The notes below the pieces were generated by a model. It was given only the letters and a program-made list of their open reading frames with translations, had not been told where the DNA came from and did no database searches. Made by a program: the position numbers and the translations under genes. From assembly GCA_030704615.1 (NCBI GenBank), contig CM060733.1, positions 45,074,001-45,138,000 of the forward strand: a stretch of 64,000 nt of DNA. The letters are read 5' to 3'. Below are positions 1 through 11,977 of this stretch, piece after piece; positions within the stretch are counted from its first letter, which is position 1, and each line of letters opens with the position of its first letter. This DNA comes from Takakia lepidozioides. Taxonomy: Eukaryota > Streptophyta > Takakiopsida > Takakiales > Takakiaceae.

Positions 1-546
1 TACTAACGGATCAGGGCAAGGAGTTTTGTAATCAGCTCCTCACGGTGATTTGCTTCAAACTTCGGTGTTAAGCATTCTACCACCGCCCCATACCATCCCT
101 AGACCAATGACCTCACGGAATGCTTCAACCAAACTCTTTGCCGAATGTTAGAGAAGAATGGCACACTTACCAGGGAGTGAGATACCTTTCTTCCCCATAT
201 TCTCTTTGCTTATCGCACCGCCGTGCATGCTAGCACCAAGAAGACTCTTTTTGAGTTGTTGTATGCTCGCAAGTGTGTTTCTCCTTTGCATTCTACCCCT
301 CTTATCTCTACTGTTGCTGATCCGGTTGATCTTGAGACCTTTGTTGAGGATCTTCATTCTAAGCATGCGGTGTCTATCCATGATGCCAAAACGAACATTG
401 GTAAGGCTCAGCTAACCCAAGGCCATAATTTTAACAAGCGTGTCAAGTATTCTAACATGTTTCAGGTGGGACAGACCGTGTGCATTCGATTACAGCATGG
501 CAAGCATGCATGCAAATCTAAGCTCAAGATCGACGGTCCATACTAG
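1..546 (+). mobile_element. Ty3/gypsy-type integrase remnant
   Basis: Translation in shifting frames reads as the end of a retrotransposon integrase core. Around 1-130 there is a Thr-Asp-x-Gly-x-Glu-Phe-like segment, then a His-Arg and Pro-Tyr-His-Pro-like segment, followed by the usual Glu-Cys-Phe-Asn-Gln stretch. From 223 to 546 one frame stays open and resembles the post-core integrase region, with a Phe-x-Val-Gly-x-x-Val motif near 460-480. The first part needs frame changes, so this is an inactive relic. No protease, RT or RNase H is present upstream because the window begins inside the element. Confidence 0.7.
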
Positions 547-1817
547 ATCTATCAGATTTTACGTGGGCGACGTGCTCTCCTTCTTCCACAAGGCTCTAAT
601 ACTGAAGTGCGGGATGAACCTGTTTCCTGACTTGGTGCATTCCGAGCTAGTTTTTTATTTTACATGTATCAATGTGGAGGGGCGCACGGTGGGGTGATGT
701 CTTGATCTTCTTAGCCGATCTACTTCAGCTTGATCTTCTTCTCTTCTCAGCGGCTTAGTCTTCGTTTGCGAATGGTGACTCTTGGGGTCCTAAGACTTGA
801 CCTCTCTAGGACTTGAAAACATTTTAGTTTCATGGCATATCACCATCTGTACTCCCTGCACGGTTTTCCTAGCCAAGGGTTTTGTCCTCGGCCCAACTTG
901 TAGGTGCCAAGTTTTTCCTTGGTAGGTTTTTTACCCAGCAGTGGAGGGTGATATTTCCCTATTATTTGTTTTCCTTCGCGGAGCTCAAGATTTTTCGTGG
1001 GGGGTAGGCTTCACAGATGTAAAGCCCCACATTTGCTTAGCCTAGAAATTACCCGTTTCATCCAAACGGCGATACACATCCATAGTATTAATTTTTGGCG
1101 TATAAAGCCATTAAACCGTTACAATGATATCTAGGTTAGGGTTAGTTTTGGGCTGGTGGCAACATCCTGGCCCTTCATCAGATCTAGGGCTACAAGGCGG
1201 CGCCGTGGGCTTTGGCTTGTGACGCCTAGCCACGCGGCGGGCCACTAAAGCTAGGGCTTTTGTATAAAGACGGTGCCCTGACACACAAGGTCAGGGCGGT
1301 GTACTCAGGTGTTAGTGTATATGTGATTTTGGTGTACAAGCTTTGGATGAGAGCTGCTTTGTGTCAGATCTGTGTGTTTGATCCTCCTCTCGCGCGTTGC
1401 CTGCTCTTTCCGCTCGCCCCTTTGTTGTGAAACCTTGCTTCTTGAGAGGAAAGGAGTATATGTTTCAAGCTTGTTTTAAGGCTTCACAGGCTGTCGCGAC
1501 AAGGAAGTTGTGGATGGCCGACCAGGCAGATCTGCGCATTGCAGGTGAAGTATTGGCTTGCTAAACCAGGGTTCATTAAGCAGTGTTGAGGGATCTTGGT
1601 ATATTCAACCCTTATTCCTTAATGCGGCAGGTAGCCTGTGCCCAAGCTCAGAAAGAGGGCATATAAAGTGAAGACCTTCAAATGGGAAAGCAGGTGCACC
1701 TCCACTTTCTCCAAACAGGACTCCACGTGGGGTGAGAGGTACCGGTTTGGGGCTGGGAAAGTTGCACCAGGAAGGAGGGAAATATACTCCATCAGTTTCA
1801 TAAGCTCTGAGACTCGA
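547..1817. other. Retroelement tail / possible LTR, otherwise unassigned
   Basis: No convincing gene is seen. Directly downstream of the integrase remnant the sequence has promoter-like features, notably TGTATAAAGA at 1261-1270 followed by a GC-rich stretch, as expected for the U3/R part of a 3' LTR. No matching 5' LTR lies in the window, so the boundaries cannot be set. 1570-1817 has no recognisable content. Confidence 0.3.
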
Positions 1818-3256
1818 TAACTCAATAACAATCCTACAAAAACCACCCAGATAACTGCTCATCCAGATGCTCAGCGAAACTAAAAAGCCTTCCACCCACC
1901 CCTCCTCCACCACAACACAGCACAATCCAATCAGCAGAGTAACAAACCTGTCAAACACCCCAGAAAAACATGATGCAGCTTGCAATCGTTCATGTTTGTG
2001 ATCCAGACACTCGCCAAGGTCAAACATTTGCACGTTGCATGTTGTTGGAGGAGCAGCCGGTCAGTTTAAAACACCACATCCGTCACTGATGGGTGAACTA
2101 TGATAAGCTGATGGCTGTACGTCCAACGACGGGCAGCATGCAAGTCTTTGACCAAAGTCTAGACAAACAGACACAACCATTCACAAAAACTTCAACCCAA
2201 CAAAAACTGCCATGACAACCACTCAAAGCAAAGCCAAAAAGCCTTCTATTGAGCAGACCAAGAAAGCTTGTCCAACACCCCAAACAACGATGAGGATTGC
2301 AATGCATCTCAAGTCACGTGCCACTGTCCAGACAACCCGTGGTGCCGAGATTCCAGAAACCCGGCTACCACACCCTGCCTCTGGTAGACTATTGACCATC
2401 AGCCCCCACAGTACACTAGCCCTTCACAGTGGCTTTCTCAAGCCATACATAGGTTGGGTAGTGTGCTGTGGTGCACCCTACTGTTGGCTCAATTGGAGGG
2501 TCATTGATCCAAACCCAATATGACATAGGAAGCAAGAGAAGTTGAGAGAATGTACTCATTATCCGTTGTTTGCCGTAGCCTTGTGGCCATTGACCCCGCG
2601 CCCAGTTTGAGGGGAACACAAAGAAACAGAAATTACCTTTGTCGGGGGCCGACGCCGGTCGTATGAAACCTGGAAACATGCAATTGATTCGAGTTTTCCA
2701 GATATCCTCTAGAAATCCCTTCACACAAACATCAATCTGCTGTGTAGAGAAGTAGAGAGAGACAAAGACAGCGTGGTAACAGACAGCTGCAATCCTAGGA
2801 ATTGGGTAGGTGAGCATCTGCTTCAAAAGACCATGAAAGCAGAACTCCAGGTTAGACATGCTTGATGCCTACAGAGTGCTTCTGGAGCTATGTATAAACC
2901 ATTGACTTTCATTCCAAGAGAATTGAAGGCCTGTGTAGGCCAATAGCAAAAACTACCCATGGGTAAGTCAGCTACCAAACTTGTTCCAGCTCTGCAAAGA
3001 AGCTGTAAAACAACGTAAAGGAATTCTTTTTTCTACCTAGTTCTCAGAAGTCACTACCTTCATATGTGAAAAGCCTTTCTTCTCCATACTTCAGATTGAA
3101 CCAAACAGAACCAACGCAGTGAAGCATGGACAACATTTTGATGTCAGTTGTGATATTCATTTTGGAACAGCAATTGATCAACAAATAGGACAAAGATAAT
3201 AACAGGATTGCAGGTCCAAATCCCCTTCAATTGGGCCTGCTCCATCTACACATCTC

Positions 3257-3355
3257 TCATTCCATTTCTTCAGCAGCATCAACTTCACTGTTACCGCCGC
3301 CCACGCGATTATGTTTCTTGGCATATCTCTGATTCCTCAAGAAATTAGGGTCCAT
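3257..3355 (-). pseudogene. RPL29: Ribosomal protein eL29, exon 2 only (copy A)
   Basis: eL29 is a very small basic protein of the cytosolic 60S ribosomal subunit. This stretch encodes its second half: 32 residues starting MDPNFLRNQRYAKKHNR and ending EVDAAEEME, then a stop. A splice acceptor (GTGCAG) precedes the ATG, as in the exon 2 of copy B. Exon 1, encoding [12 protein letters not shown] and so on, is absent: the duplication ends at 3910 inside the intron. The exon itself is undamaged, but without exon 1 and a promoter it is probably a gene fragment. The family usually has Lys where this copy has Asn (DPNFLR). Confidence 0.8.
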
Positions 3356-3585
3356 CTGCACCACCACACCAACAACTTCAGGAGATTTTGAACACAGCAT
3401 TTGCCAACATATATAAGGACCAAATTTCATGCAAACTCTTATACGAGGCTCCAAACTATACTTTTGTTCACTGACAGGGATTGAAGGAGATGGGACAGCT
3501 GGTTATAAGTTCCTGGCCTGGGCGAGAGATTCAACAAAACCAGCAATGAGAATGATGTAAAAGAAAATATCAAACTGGTTTCGCA

Positions 3586-3655
3586 GTGTAAAGCGCCCTC
3601 GGGCGGGTCATCAAGTCGTGGTCGCGGAAACTCCTCGAGGGCAGGTGCTTTACAC
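3586..3655. repeat. Imperfect inverted repeat in RPL29 intron segment
   Basis: The left arm GTGTAAAGC-GCCCTCG pairs with the right arm CGAGGGCAGGTGCTTTACAC, leaving a 4-base bulge. The same structure is kept at 23296-23365 in copy B. Smaller stem-forming stretches follow, such as GTCTCA ... TGAGAC around 3707-3752. Confidence 0.6.
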
Positions 3656-3910
3656 TATGCATAAAGCATAGACTCTCGTTGCAGAAGCTTGCTGATGTAT
3701 GGTTGTCTCATACTTCAATAGCGTCACACACTTGTGCATAAAGTGACTGAGACCATCGTGATTTAGAAAGCTAGTGTGCTCTCATACGCTTAATCGGTGT
3801 GAAGTATTGACAGCAGGGGAGGCAAGAACATGAACATCTCCACAAGCGCAGCATAGTTCATGGAGAGGAACCGAGATGACTTTTACGCCTCCAACTCCTA
3901 TTCTTCAACA

Positions 3911-4445
3911 CCAGAGAGAAATCAATTTTTAATTCGAGGCACACCTGCCTTCGTGAGTTCAATGTTAGGAGCTCCTGTTCTTAAAAATCACGAATTAATG
4001 TCTTTCTTTTTCTACTCTACCGGATCGTTTGAGCCCTAGTCTCGTCGAGTAAACTTCCTAAGGTCAAGGCTATCAGTCACGTCGATTTCCAGTGAAGAAG
4101 AGCTCGAAAAGCGCATTACCACTCAGAGGGAATCGAGAGTTCAAGCCCACCTAAAGTAACTACGACCTTGAAGTATCTACTTGACAAAGGATACCACACT
4201 GACTTTAAGCCAAATTGCTTCTTGAAAGAAACGCAGCAGTATGCTTTCAGAAAATCTTGGACGGTGAAAAAAATAGCACTAACAGTGTGCTTCGGAGTGA
4301 GAACACAAAATATGTCATAAAGCCAAAAGATTACAAGACCTCCAATACCTATTAGCTGATGCATTAGATTCAAAAGAATTCTCTCTGAGCGCGTCAACAC
4401 GTTACCTAAGATATCTGCCACAGCCTGCGCACAAAAATGCATGGC
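3911..4445. other. Spacer and probable 3' UTR of the downstream minus-strand gene
   Basis: No gene is recognised. A minus-strand open frame at 4116-4442 lies immediately 3' of the ESSS-like gene and has no resemblance I can name. It is most simply 3' UTR. Confidence 0.4.
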
Positions 4446-4712
4446 TCAGAGCCGGGGAGAAGTGGGGATTTCATCGTAGGGGTTGTTGCGGCCCGCCAGG
4501 CGGCTGAGGCGAAGGTCCATAAGAAACTTGTGGTTGTTTTTGTCGGTGTTCCATGAGCCGTAAGCTTTCACAGGCTGCGCCCAAGCCTGCTTCATATTGT
4601 CACATTGTGCTTTGGTGGTCTGCAGATGTGTCCGCCACTTGGTATCTCTTTCCTCCGGATCTTCCATGGATCTTCTTATCCAGGCCTCCACAAACCCCGT
4701 TATGAATCCCAT
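4446..4712 (-). CDS. ESSS/NDUFB11-like mitochondrial complex I subunit
   Basis: An 88-residue single-exon protein. It resembles the short plant family annotated as the ESSS subunit of NADH:ubiquinone oxidoreductase (Arabidopsis At2g42310/At3g57785, recalled from memory). Shared features are an MGFI start, an MEDPEERDxK block at residues 16-24, a Cys-containing middle, a YGxW block near residue 51 and a conserved Gly-Arg-(N/R)-x-Pro-Tyr-Asp end near residues 73-80. The product would be a small accessory subunit of the complex I membrane arm in the inner mitochondrial membrane. I see no membrane segment, which also fits the Arabidopsis proteins. The frame is intact. A telo-box-like CCCTAGGGTTTG lies about 45 bp upstream. 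It is one of the few undamaged genes in the left third of the window. Confidence 0.65.
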   Translation of the reverse strand: MGFITGFVEAWIRRSMEDPEERDTKWRTHLQTTKAQCDNMKQAWAQPVKAYGSWNTDKNNHKFLMDLRLSRLAGRNNPYDEIPTSPRL

Positions 4713-5754
4713 GTCGTCTCTCTATGTCTCTTTCCCTCTCTCAAATTTCTCCCCCTAGGGTTTGCTCATGTGCTTTCTCCGGCACTTTCTTCGAGGTGAA
4801 AAAGGTCGGATAATTTGTCCATGACGTAAAATGTCATGGGTGATACTGCATTGGTAACAGGCATGGATCTAGGAGAGAGTGTGGTCTCATCATTTGTGCA
4901 TGCTCGACACCGTCAAAAATCCAACTAATAGAAGGCGCCATGTTGGTTTGTAACGTCTGCGGGAAGCTCAAAGAGCTTGTGGACACAAGGATAAAAGAAA
5001 CAAGAAAAAGACGGGCCACAAACAGCCTACTTGAACGAAACTTACCAAGGGTAGAGTCAGGCAACAATCAACTGCTTTTCCAGCGATGGCACACCCGAGC
5101 ACCCCCACCCAAGCTCCTCCTCTACTCCTCTACCCTCGTGCCTCCGCTGCTATGGCAGCAACACACAGTGTTGCACTTTATAAGCTCTGCTCGCATCGCC
5201 CGCTTCCTCTGCTGCCACCATCCAAGCGCGCCCACAGAAACACAAAAATGAGAACAAACTTAGAGTCGATGAAACAATCACAAGCTAAACCCTAAATTTG
5301 GCCACAAAATGGTAAGCTGACTTTTGTGATCAAACATTTCCAATCTCTTCACAGTCCCATTCTCTTCCCAATCTCTTCATATTCCCAATCCCAATCAACT
5401 CGTACCTCTTAGCTAGCTTCTAGTTGCGCGTCGCGCGTCATATCTGGCAGCTCGTCGTCCCCGCACTTCAATCTAGCCCAACGCGACCAGCCATCCCACA
5501 TGCCCGACGAAGGCGACCTCCAATCGACGGTTGTAACTTGATGTACAAAAATAATCAACGGCTACAATTAATTCAACTTTTTGCTCCGTCGTTCCCGTGT
5601 GTTGCGTTTTCTACTTCACATGTCGATTTTTTATGGACTGCAAGTTGCCGGTTTTGGATGGCCCGTACCATGCTTTGGCCCGTAAGTGGAAAGCAGGTAT
5701 AACCCTGCATGCCGACGCATGCCGCGGAGTGACGTGGCGAGATTTCACTGGCGC
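4713..5754. other. Upstream region of the ESSS-like gene, otherwise unassigned
   Basis: It contains the likely promoter of the minus-strand gene, with CCCTAGGGTTTG near 4756. Short open frames on both strands have no recognisable similarity. A GC-rich, proline-coding stretch at 5086-5240 could be an untranslated leader or a decayed coding segment. Confidence 0.35.
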
Positions 5755-6850
5755 CCTTTTTTGGCCGCCATCGCATTAAATAGTTGCAGACCCCTCACAA
5801 GTGTTGTCAATATGCCGTTGCACGGACAGTCCAACAGACGGAAGGTTCAACAGAATGAAGAAGAGACTGAGGCAGACAGGATGAGTGGGACTATCGTCAG
5901 TCTGCCGTCGCCGCATTCATTAAGTCCAGCAGACTTACTCCTGATGACAAAGATGGCCGAGCAGACCCAGTACCCTCGACAACAGGCTCATATGCCACTG
6001 CAAGGATAGACTGACGACTGAGGTTAAGCGAACTGACGAAGAGACTAAGGCGAGTGCGGAGTTTGGTGCGGAGACTGATGACATGGTACGACGTGACTGG
6101 GCATCTTTACCGCGGTCGCTGCATTTATTGCGTCCAGTAGACTTAAACCTAATGACATAACGGCCGAACAGACCCACTGCAAACAAACTTGTGCAACAAC
6201 AGACTCATATGCCACTGCACGGACAGTCCAGTAGACGGAAGGTTCAATAGACCGACGAAGAGACTGGCGCAGAGTAATTTGCGCGACAACAGACTGATTT
6301 CTAACAGACTAATATCCCAAAAGACAAAGTATCCCCTAGGCGGGCGGGTGATACGGGAGTAGAGGCTGAACCGTAAACCGCACTTTCTGTCTGAGTTCGG
6401 ACGCGGCGCGAGATCACTGGCGCCTTTTCCCGCCATCGTTGCATTAATAGGTCCAGCAGACTTGCACGTGATCATAATGACGGCTCAACAGACCCAGCGC
6501 AAACAGACTTGCGCCACAACATACTGACTTTGTGACAATCTAGCTGACTGATTTCAGAAGAGACGGACAGACCAGCAGTCCGACGGCTCATCAGACTCAC
6601 GACAATGTGGATAATTAAAAGGTAGTAGTCAAACAGACTCATTATATCCGAAGAGAGGGCCTTCCAGCTGACCGACGGTTCAACAGACTGACGAGAGAAG
6701 AGACTTCGGGGATAAGACGAGATAAGACACTTCGAAATTCGGCAGGTAGTGACGGCCCAATAGTCACGCTTGGCGTCGTCGTCATGCCGTGGTTGCATTT
6801 CATCCGTCCAGCAGACTTACATATGCCCATACTCATGGCACAACACACTG
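5755..6850. repeat. Degenerate CAGAC-rich tandem repeat array
   Basis: The word CAGAC recurs very densely. Larger units are recognisable by the phrase CATTNATnnGTCCAGCAGACTT, near 5768, 5913, 6120, 6441 and 6795. A second phrase, ATATGCCNNTGCACGGACAG, occurs near 5811, 5991 and 6208. Unit spacing is irregular at roughly 150-350 bp. Open frames across this stretch are repeat translations, not genes. The array lies at the left of the candidate element that ends near 19.2 kb, where a related GGACTGG/CAGACTGG-rich stretch occurs. Confidence 0.7.
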
Positions 6851-7004
6851 CTTAGAGAAAGTACTGATAAAGACGCAGTCGAAGAGCCTGTTGATCCATG
6901 CGCATTTGCAGTCGTAAGGACCTTGAACATCCACAAGCAACGTGAATCCACATCTCTCAGGCTACGTCTCATTTCCCATTGTCCAATTTTCAAGCAACGA
7001 CGCA

Positions 7005-7200
7005 ATGGCGTGAGCGTTGCACGTGAGCGCGCGAGCGTACGCTCACGCAGGAGTGACGTGGCGTGAGCGTACGCTCACGCCAGCTGACGTGGCGTGAGCC
7101 TGCACACATGCTGACGTGGCGTGAGCGTCGTGTCAGCATGCTGATGTGGCGGTAAATGATGACGTGGCACTGACCGTCAACTGCCACGTCAGCATTAACA
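7005..7200. repeat. Palindromic TGACGTGGCGTGAGCG array (left)
   Basis: Repeats of TGACGTGG(C) followed by GTGAGCG occur several times. They include a perfect 20-bp palindrome, GCGTGAGCGTACGCTCACGC, at 7061-7080 and a near-perfect copy at 7029-7048. The ACGTGGC cores also match plant G-box/ABRE-type bZIP sites, so a promoter role is possible. A related array lies at 18181-18300, on the other side of the two internal genes. Confidence 0.75.
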
Positions 7201-7639
7201 TGCGCCGCCTATAACCGTGGATGGTCCTATGACCGTGGAATTAATGCAGGGAATCTTGCCTAAATAGAATCAAGACGAGCGTTGAGGCCTACAATTGCAG
7301 CATCCAACATTGTGCAATTACAAATGTTTGTTTCACTTTTACAATTACGAAGACGACAAAATATCCTCACAAAGTGTGCGCCATAAAGGCTGCCACGAGA
7401 AGACTTCCTCCCTCCTCAAATAACAATGAGAGTTATGATCATCTTCAAAAGATGATTGTAGTGCATAGCGACAGCAAGACATGTAGACTTCGAACGGTGC
7501 AATGACAAATGTGCACTACCTAAAAGTTGTCACTCAGACCTCACTCCGTATAGTTGGAGGCCATATCATTGCACAGCCGACGAATTGATGTGAATTACAC
7601 ATTTCAAATCATGGTCATCCACATACCACATTACATAGT
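7201..7639. other. Short spacer 3' of the transposase-like gene
   Basis: No gene or repeat is recognised. This is the 3' flank of the minus-strand SWIM gene. Confidence 0.4.
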
Positions 7640-10600
7640 TCATGCTACCCATGTGTTGTATCCCGCTGCAAAAATAGTATCGACCTCGTTGAAACTCATA
7701 GTGGCCTGGTGAATGAAGTTGTCACGTTTGGGATCGCAAACCATCCTCCTCAAAAATATGAAATACAAATGTTTGCAGGGTATGAATTTACCTCTCTTGC
7801 CCAAACTGGTTGATAGCATATTCACAAAATCAGGACATGTGCAATTGGGGAAATTGGAAACCGTGATGTCGTAGGTCCTGTCATGAACAGCAGATGTGGA
7901 AGTGATGATTGTGAATACCCGACCATATCCTGGATCGGGTACTTCCGTGGTGCTTCCGACACGAGCTTGGAGCATTCTTGCGGACTCCACTTTGCCAAAG
8001 TGTTCAGCGGTTGGAGGGAAACGCCGAACGAGCTTTCCATCTCGTTTGGTTGGCCACAAGTCAGGATTTGCCGGGGGGACCCGGGAGGACGCATGAGTAG
8101 TAGCACATGCATGGAGTTGGGGTTGTCTCGCAAGGGAAAAACCTGCCTCCTCCAGCATTTCAATCTCCTGAAAGCTGAGATGTGTTCCCACCTTCACGGG
8201 CCAAACGGTTGGAGGAGATGGCTACCGTATGGACGAATCAAGCCCGTGAAAGTCGGAGCAGGAGTTCGGGCACCACCTCTGGATATAGATGAAGTGCACT
8301 TCTCGAAATTAGTTGCCCTGATCGCTGTACATTTCACACGAGACCCGACACTTGTGCGTTCTATGTGCCAAACGTGGTCGGGGCATGCGGACTCAAGCAC
8401 ATCAAGGGGGTTGTTTCTCTCCTGCACCATTTCAGTGGCACGGTTTGATGCTGGAGCTTGCCGTCGTGTTGGAGGTTCCTCCACAATGGAGGTTCCGGAC
8501 ACGGAGCTGTCATGCAGGGGAACACGAGGCTTCGAGAAGTTATCACGGTCTGCCCTGTGGGAATCTGAATCCGAACCAGGTGGAGTGTTCAATTTCCTCT
8601 TACAGGGACCGAATCTCTCCTCCCCTTCAAGATGTGGAACTCTAGAAACAAGTGGCGTTCCCTGGGCATACATGCTCACCGCCCCGTGCTATCTTGATTG
8701 GATCCCCAGATCTGTTTTGCAGCACGCAACATCAACTCCGATTTGTCCGGACCCTTGCCACCAACCCCACCTCGTAAGAAATCACGGTATCGGGTTTGTT
8801 GTTGCAAGGCACCGTATCAAATCATCTGTTGTTGCCACATACAAATCCCGACCTCGTTTCCCAGACTGCTGCACCATGCATTGAGCACAGTTTCTGCCAA
8901 ATGCAAGTTTTTGCAAGATGTGCATGTCTGCCATTTCCTCAATGGACATGTTCTGCAAAGAGGGATAACCACACTCAGAATAGTGCACAGGAAACAACAT
9001 AAAGAAAGCAATGAGTCAAAAATATGGAAAGCAAATGTATGAATAAAGCATGAAATAGAAGCCTCGTCGTACCATTGTCATGGCTACTCCCCACTGTCTA
9101 TACCGGAAAGTGCCCAAAACGCCAGCCAATCTTCCAATGCTCTCATACTCTCAATGATGCAGCTCCAGAAGAGAACCACCAGGCACGAATTGTCTGGAAC
9201 AAAAAGTGTCCGCCTCCTTCATTGTTCTAGCATCTTTGTACTCTTTGCACAATTTACGGTGCTGAGTCTGCATCTCTGGTGTTTGATGTCCGACTTTGTA
9301 TGTTTTTCCAGAGATTGTGTCCAATGGAATAGACATGTACGCTCTCTTCCTGGCATAGGCACTTTGTGTCGTCGCCCGATCCGAAGAACAATACGAATAG
9401 CCATTGAAATTTGCTTGAGCACTATCCGCCATGAAACCTTGCGAAATTTGGAGATGGCAAGCCCATGGCAGCCCATGACACGTATCAGGGAATTCCACAT
9501 GAGCTTCTGGGATTCCGTATCCTCGGATTGCATGTCACAAACTGCAATTGTCATAACTCGCGTTTGGTACACTGGATCGTAGACATGACAAGCCATTGTC
9601 GTCCAATCCTTCACTCGTTTCACATGATCAAACATAAGAAAACAGTTCTGCAACTCCCCAGTCTTTTGCAATTCCGCTTCACGAGGCTAACCCCACTGCC
9701 CTCCCCAACAGTCGACATTTTGAAAAGAAAAACTTTGATGGGCACCTTGACCGGGAAAATACAATTGTCCTGGATTTGTAATCGTACTTGCTTCACTCGT
9801 TTCAATGTTCCAAAAATTGTCTATGTAGCCTCTGATCCCAGAGCCCATTCTCAATGCATTGATCTGATGCCGATGTTAGGTGAACTTAAAGTGGAGAAAT
9901 GATCCTCCTGACCAGGTCCAATGCTGCAACCGTCAAGTTTAGTCCCACAGAATCTCCTTCACTCAATAATATGGCTTTCCAAGAAGGACTTGCTTGCGCC
10001 AAGAGCAATTGCAGATGTGTGTGCGAATGGGTTTCTCCCGAACTCCTGTTTGATCAACCTCGATACTGTCTCAACACTCTCCCTGTAATCCCCCTTCGAG
10101 ACAGGATGGTTATGGAATCCAAAATGCACACAAGCTCTCGTCATTGTATTCAAACGGTGGACAACATAGTGACATTCTTGCTCCGCAGAGCGCCAAGCAG
10201 GATGGCACAAGTTTGCAGATTTGCAACGACGAAAGTGTTTGCCGGTGGAGGGCAGTCCCAGGCTGAAATGGATTCTCCGCCAGACCCTCCCATTCGCTTT
10301 GATTATGAACTCCAGACTGAAGAAAGTATCTGCAAATTCAAATTATCACACCTAAGGTGTCCATTGCAAACTGTCCTCCTGAAAACAAGCTTGTCATCAT
10401 TCTGAATATTGGGATGTTTTTGTTCTGCACCACGGGTGCCCGTCGTGTTTCTTGTCCATTCCATGCATCATGATTGTTACACCTCCAACTCGCGGAGGAG
10501 GAGGCAGCTCGAATAGGTATAATCGCCATCAAAAGTCTCCGGCAAGAACTCCCACCAGCTAGGCACCTGCTTCAAAGATTCCCAATCAATTCCCTGGCAA

Positions 10601-11127
10601 CTCACTTTTGAATCCATGCCATTCCTCCCATCGCCCGCAATTTTGGCAATGACACTACAAATCTCTTCTTCATCAGCTTCTGCAACCACAGTAGGAAGGA
10701 CTGGATTTGGGAATTTCACTTATGTCATCATCGAAGAATCCGAAAGCTCAACGATTGGGAGTGGAGGAAGTCTGTTCTTTTTTCACCACCACCTCCCTCT
10801 TGTCTTCAACGACCGAAGCAGCAGTCCCGGGCGTCACATATGACCCAAGGGACTTTCGCCGAGGCTCTCCAAGTACTCTGTATCGACCAGGACGCACTCT
10901 CCACTGGCTGATATGAGCCGTCTCATCACGGTTTTGGAAAGAATATTTCACACCAACTTCCCTTTCAGATCGTAAACCTCTTTCTCCAAAAAGATGGAGC
11001 CATTCTGCAGCTGAAAACGGGTAGCCAAGACATGTTCCAGAACAATTGCAAATCCATTGTCAAGGACTTCCTGGGAGAACGGCACTGGTTTGTCGTCTGA
11101 GAAGAACTCCGCTTCAGAGGAAGCCAT
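7640..11127 (-). pseudogene. SWIM zinc-finger / MULE-like transposase-type gene, frameshifted
   Basis: The minus strand carries ordered pieces of one large protein. The likely start is the ATG at 11127-11125 (MASSEAEFFSDDKPVPF). Next come a conserved block (FQNRDETAHISQWRVRPGRY, 10950-10880) and a segment with DWESLKQVPSWWEFLPETF (10580-10530). A zinc-binding WRKY-GCM1/FLYWCH-like segment follows, with Cys-rich then HFGFHNHP residues (10240-10080). A DDE-like core spans about 9660-9230, with MTIAVCDMQSEDTESQKLMW, GFMADSAQANFN and ERTCLFHWTQSLEKHT. The C-terminal SWIM finger CTCPDF...PCKH is at about 7850-7770. Neighbouring blocks lie in different frames and in-frame stops occur, so at least four lesions are needed. 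SWIM plus DDE core is typical of Mutator-like transposases and derived plant genes. It is divergent from the ParB-methyltransferase gene. Confidence 0.7.
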
Positions 11128-11977
11128 CTTCCTTCCTCGAGTATGTGTACCTTGCTATCGCAGATCTAGTGTAAATCGGTTTACTGCTGTCTCCAGAACA
11201 CAGTTGAAGAATGAGCAGAGCATATGGCGGAGGAAGCTCAGATAACGACTGTGCATATTCTGTTATTCATTCAGATATGCAGCCGTCCATTTTAATTACT
11301 TTTCTTGTGGGCCCAGTGGTCAGAGAATCCATAGGGGCAGTGTCGGCAACTGTTAAACCGTTAATCAGAACCTCATCAATAAACCCAATAACAAAGCCGA
11401 CTTCCTGGAAGCATGCCACAGGATCCGAGAATGGGATTGCAGATTAAGTAAATGTATCTATATACTACTACCAATGATCATGCGCACCTGGAAAGTTCCA
11501 AATGTGCAACGAATGTGGGGTTTGGATAACAAGGATGACCGTGTATGATATTCCAAAATTTGTCATCAAACTCTCGTTCATTTATATTATTTTGTTAAGA
11601 CTGCGCATCAATTTCTGGGATTCGCTGTTCTTTTTAAATATTGAACCAGTTATAATTTAGAACACGCCGTTTTGTTTTGGGCGGCACACGTCAGACATCC
11701 ATAACTGAATACGAACAGCTGTACACCAATTGCTGCATGTGCACTAATAACGAAACGACTATGTGTAACGGTCACGCGGGAGGGAATCCGATGCTTCTAG
11801 AGACACGCAAGAACACAGGCAATCCCGCAAGAAATCGGGAGTCACTGCGTTTTTCTACTTTTCGCGCTTAGAGGGAGAGTGGTAGTCAAGCTGGAGAGGG
11901 TTCCTTCTAGAATACGAAAGAGAAGAAAGTCTCTTTATTTTACTTCCCTTAGAGAGAGACGCAGAGCAAGAGAGAAA
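11128..11977. promoter_or_regulatory. Divergent spacer between transposase-like and ParB-methyltransferase genes
   Basis: About 850 bp separate two head-to-head start codons (11127 on minus, 11978 on plus), so both promoters must lie here or in the leaders. The middle is AT-rich around 11580-11660. The segment just before 11978 is purine-rich (AGAGAGAGACGCAGAGCAAG) and looks like a 5' leader. No protein-coding match is seen. Confidence 0.45.

Larger units (their letters stand above)
1818..3910. repeat. Segmental duplication, copy A (RPL29 3' region)
   Basis: This block is repeated in the same orientation at 21089-23620. Both begin with TAACTCAATAACAATCC and end with CCAACTCC(T/C) then TTCTTCAACA, after which the flanks diverge. 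Copy A lacks two stretches present in copy B: about 100 bp near 22695-22795, and a 0.4-kb MITE. The block covers RPL29 exon 2, most of its intron and about 1.4 kb of 3' flank. Divergence by eye is about 10% at the left end and about 3% in the last 320 bp. Confidence 0.9.

Noticed and set aside
2416-2859. 147-codon minus-strand frame in duplication copy A
   Set aside because: The matching frame in copy B is shorter and diverges through indels. No known domain; likely RPL29 3' flank.
3690-3752. C/D-box snoRNA on the plus strand (TGATGTA ... CTGA)
   Set aside because: The C box is imperfect and the strand is opposite to RPL29. Kept only as part of a general structured-intron observation.
7883-8884. 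333-codon plus-strand open frame, the longest unspliced frame on the plus strand
   Set aside because: It is antisense to the SWIM gene, whose CxC...CxH finger and flanking blocks read on the minus strand. Its own translation has no recognisable domain.
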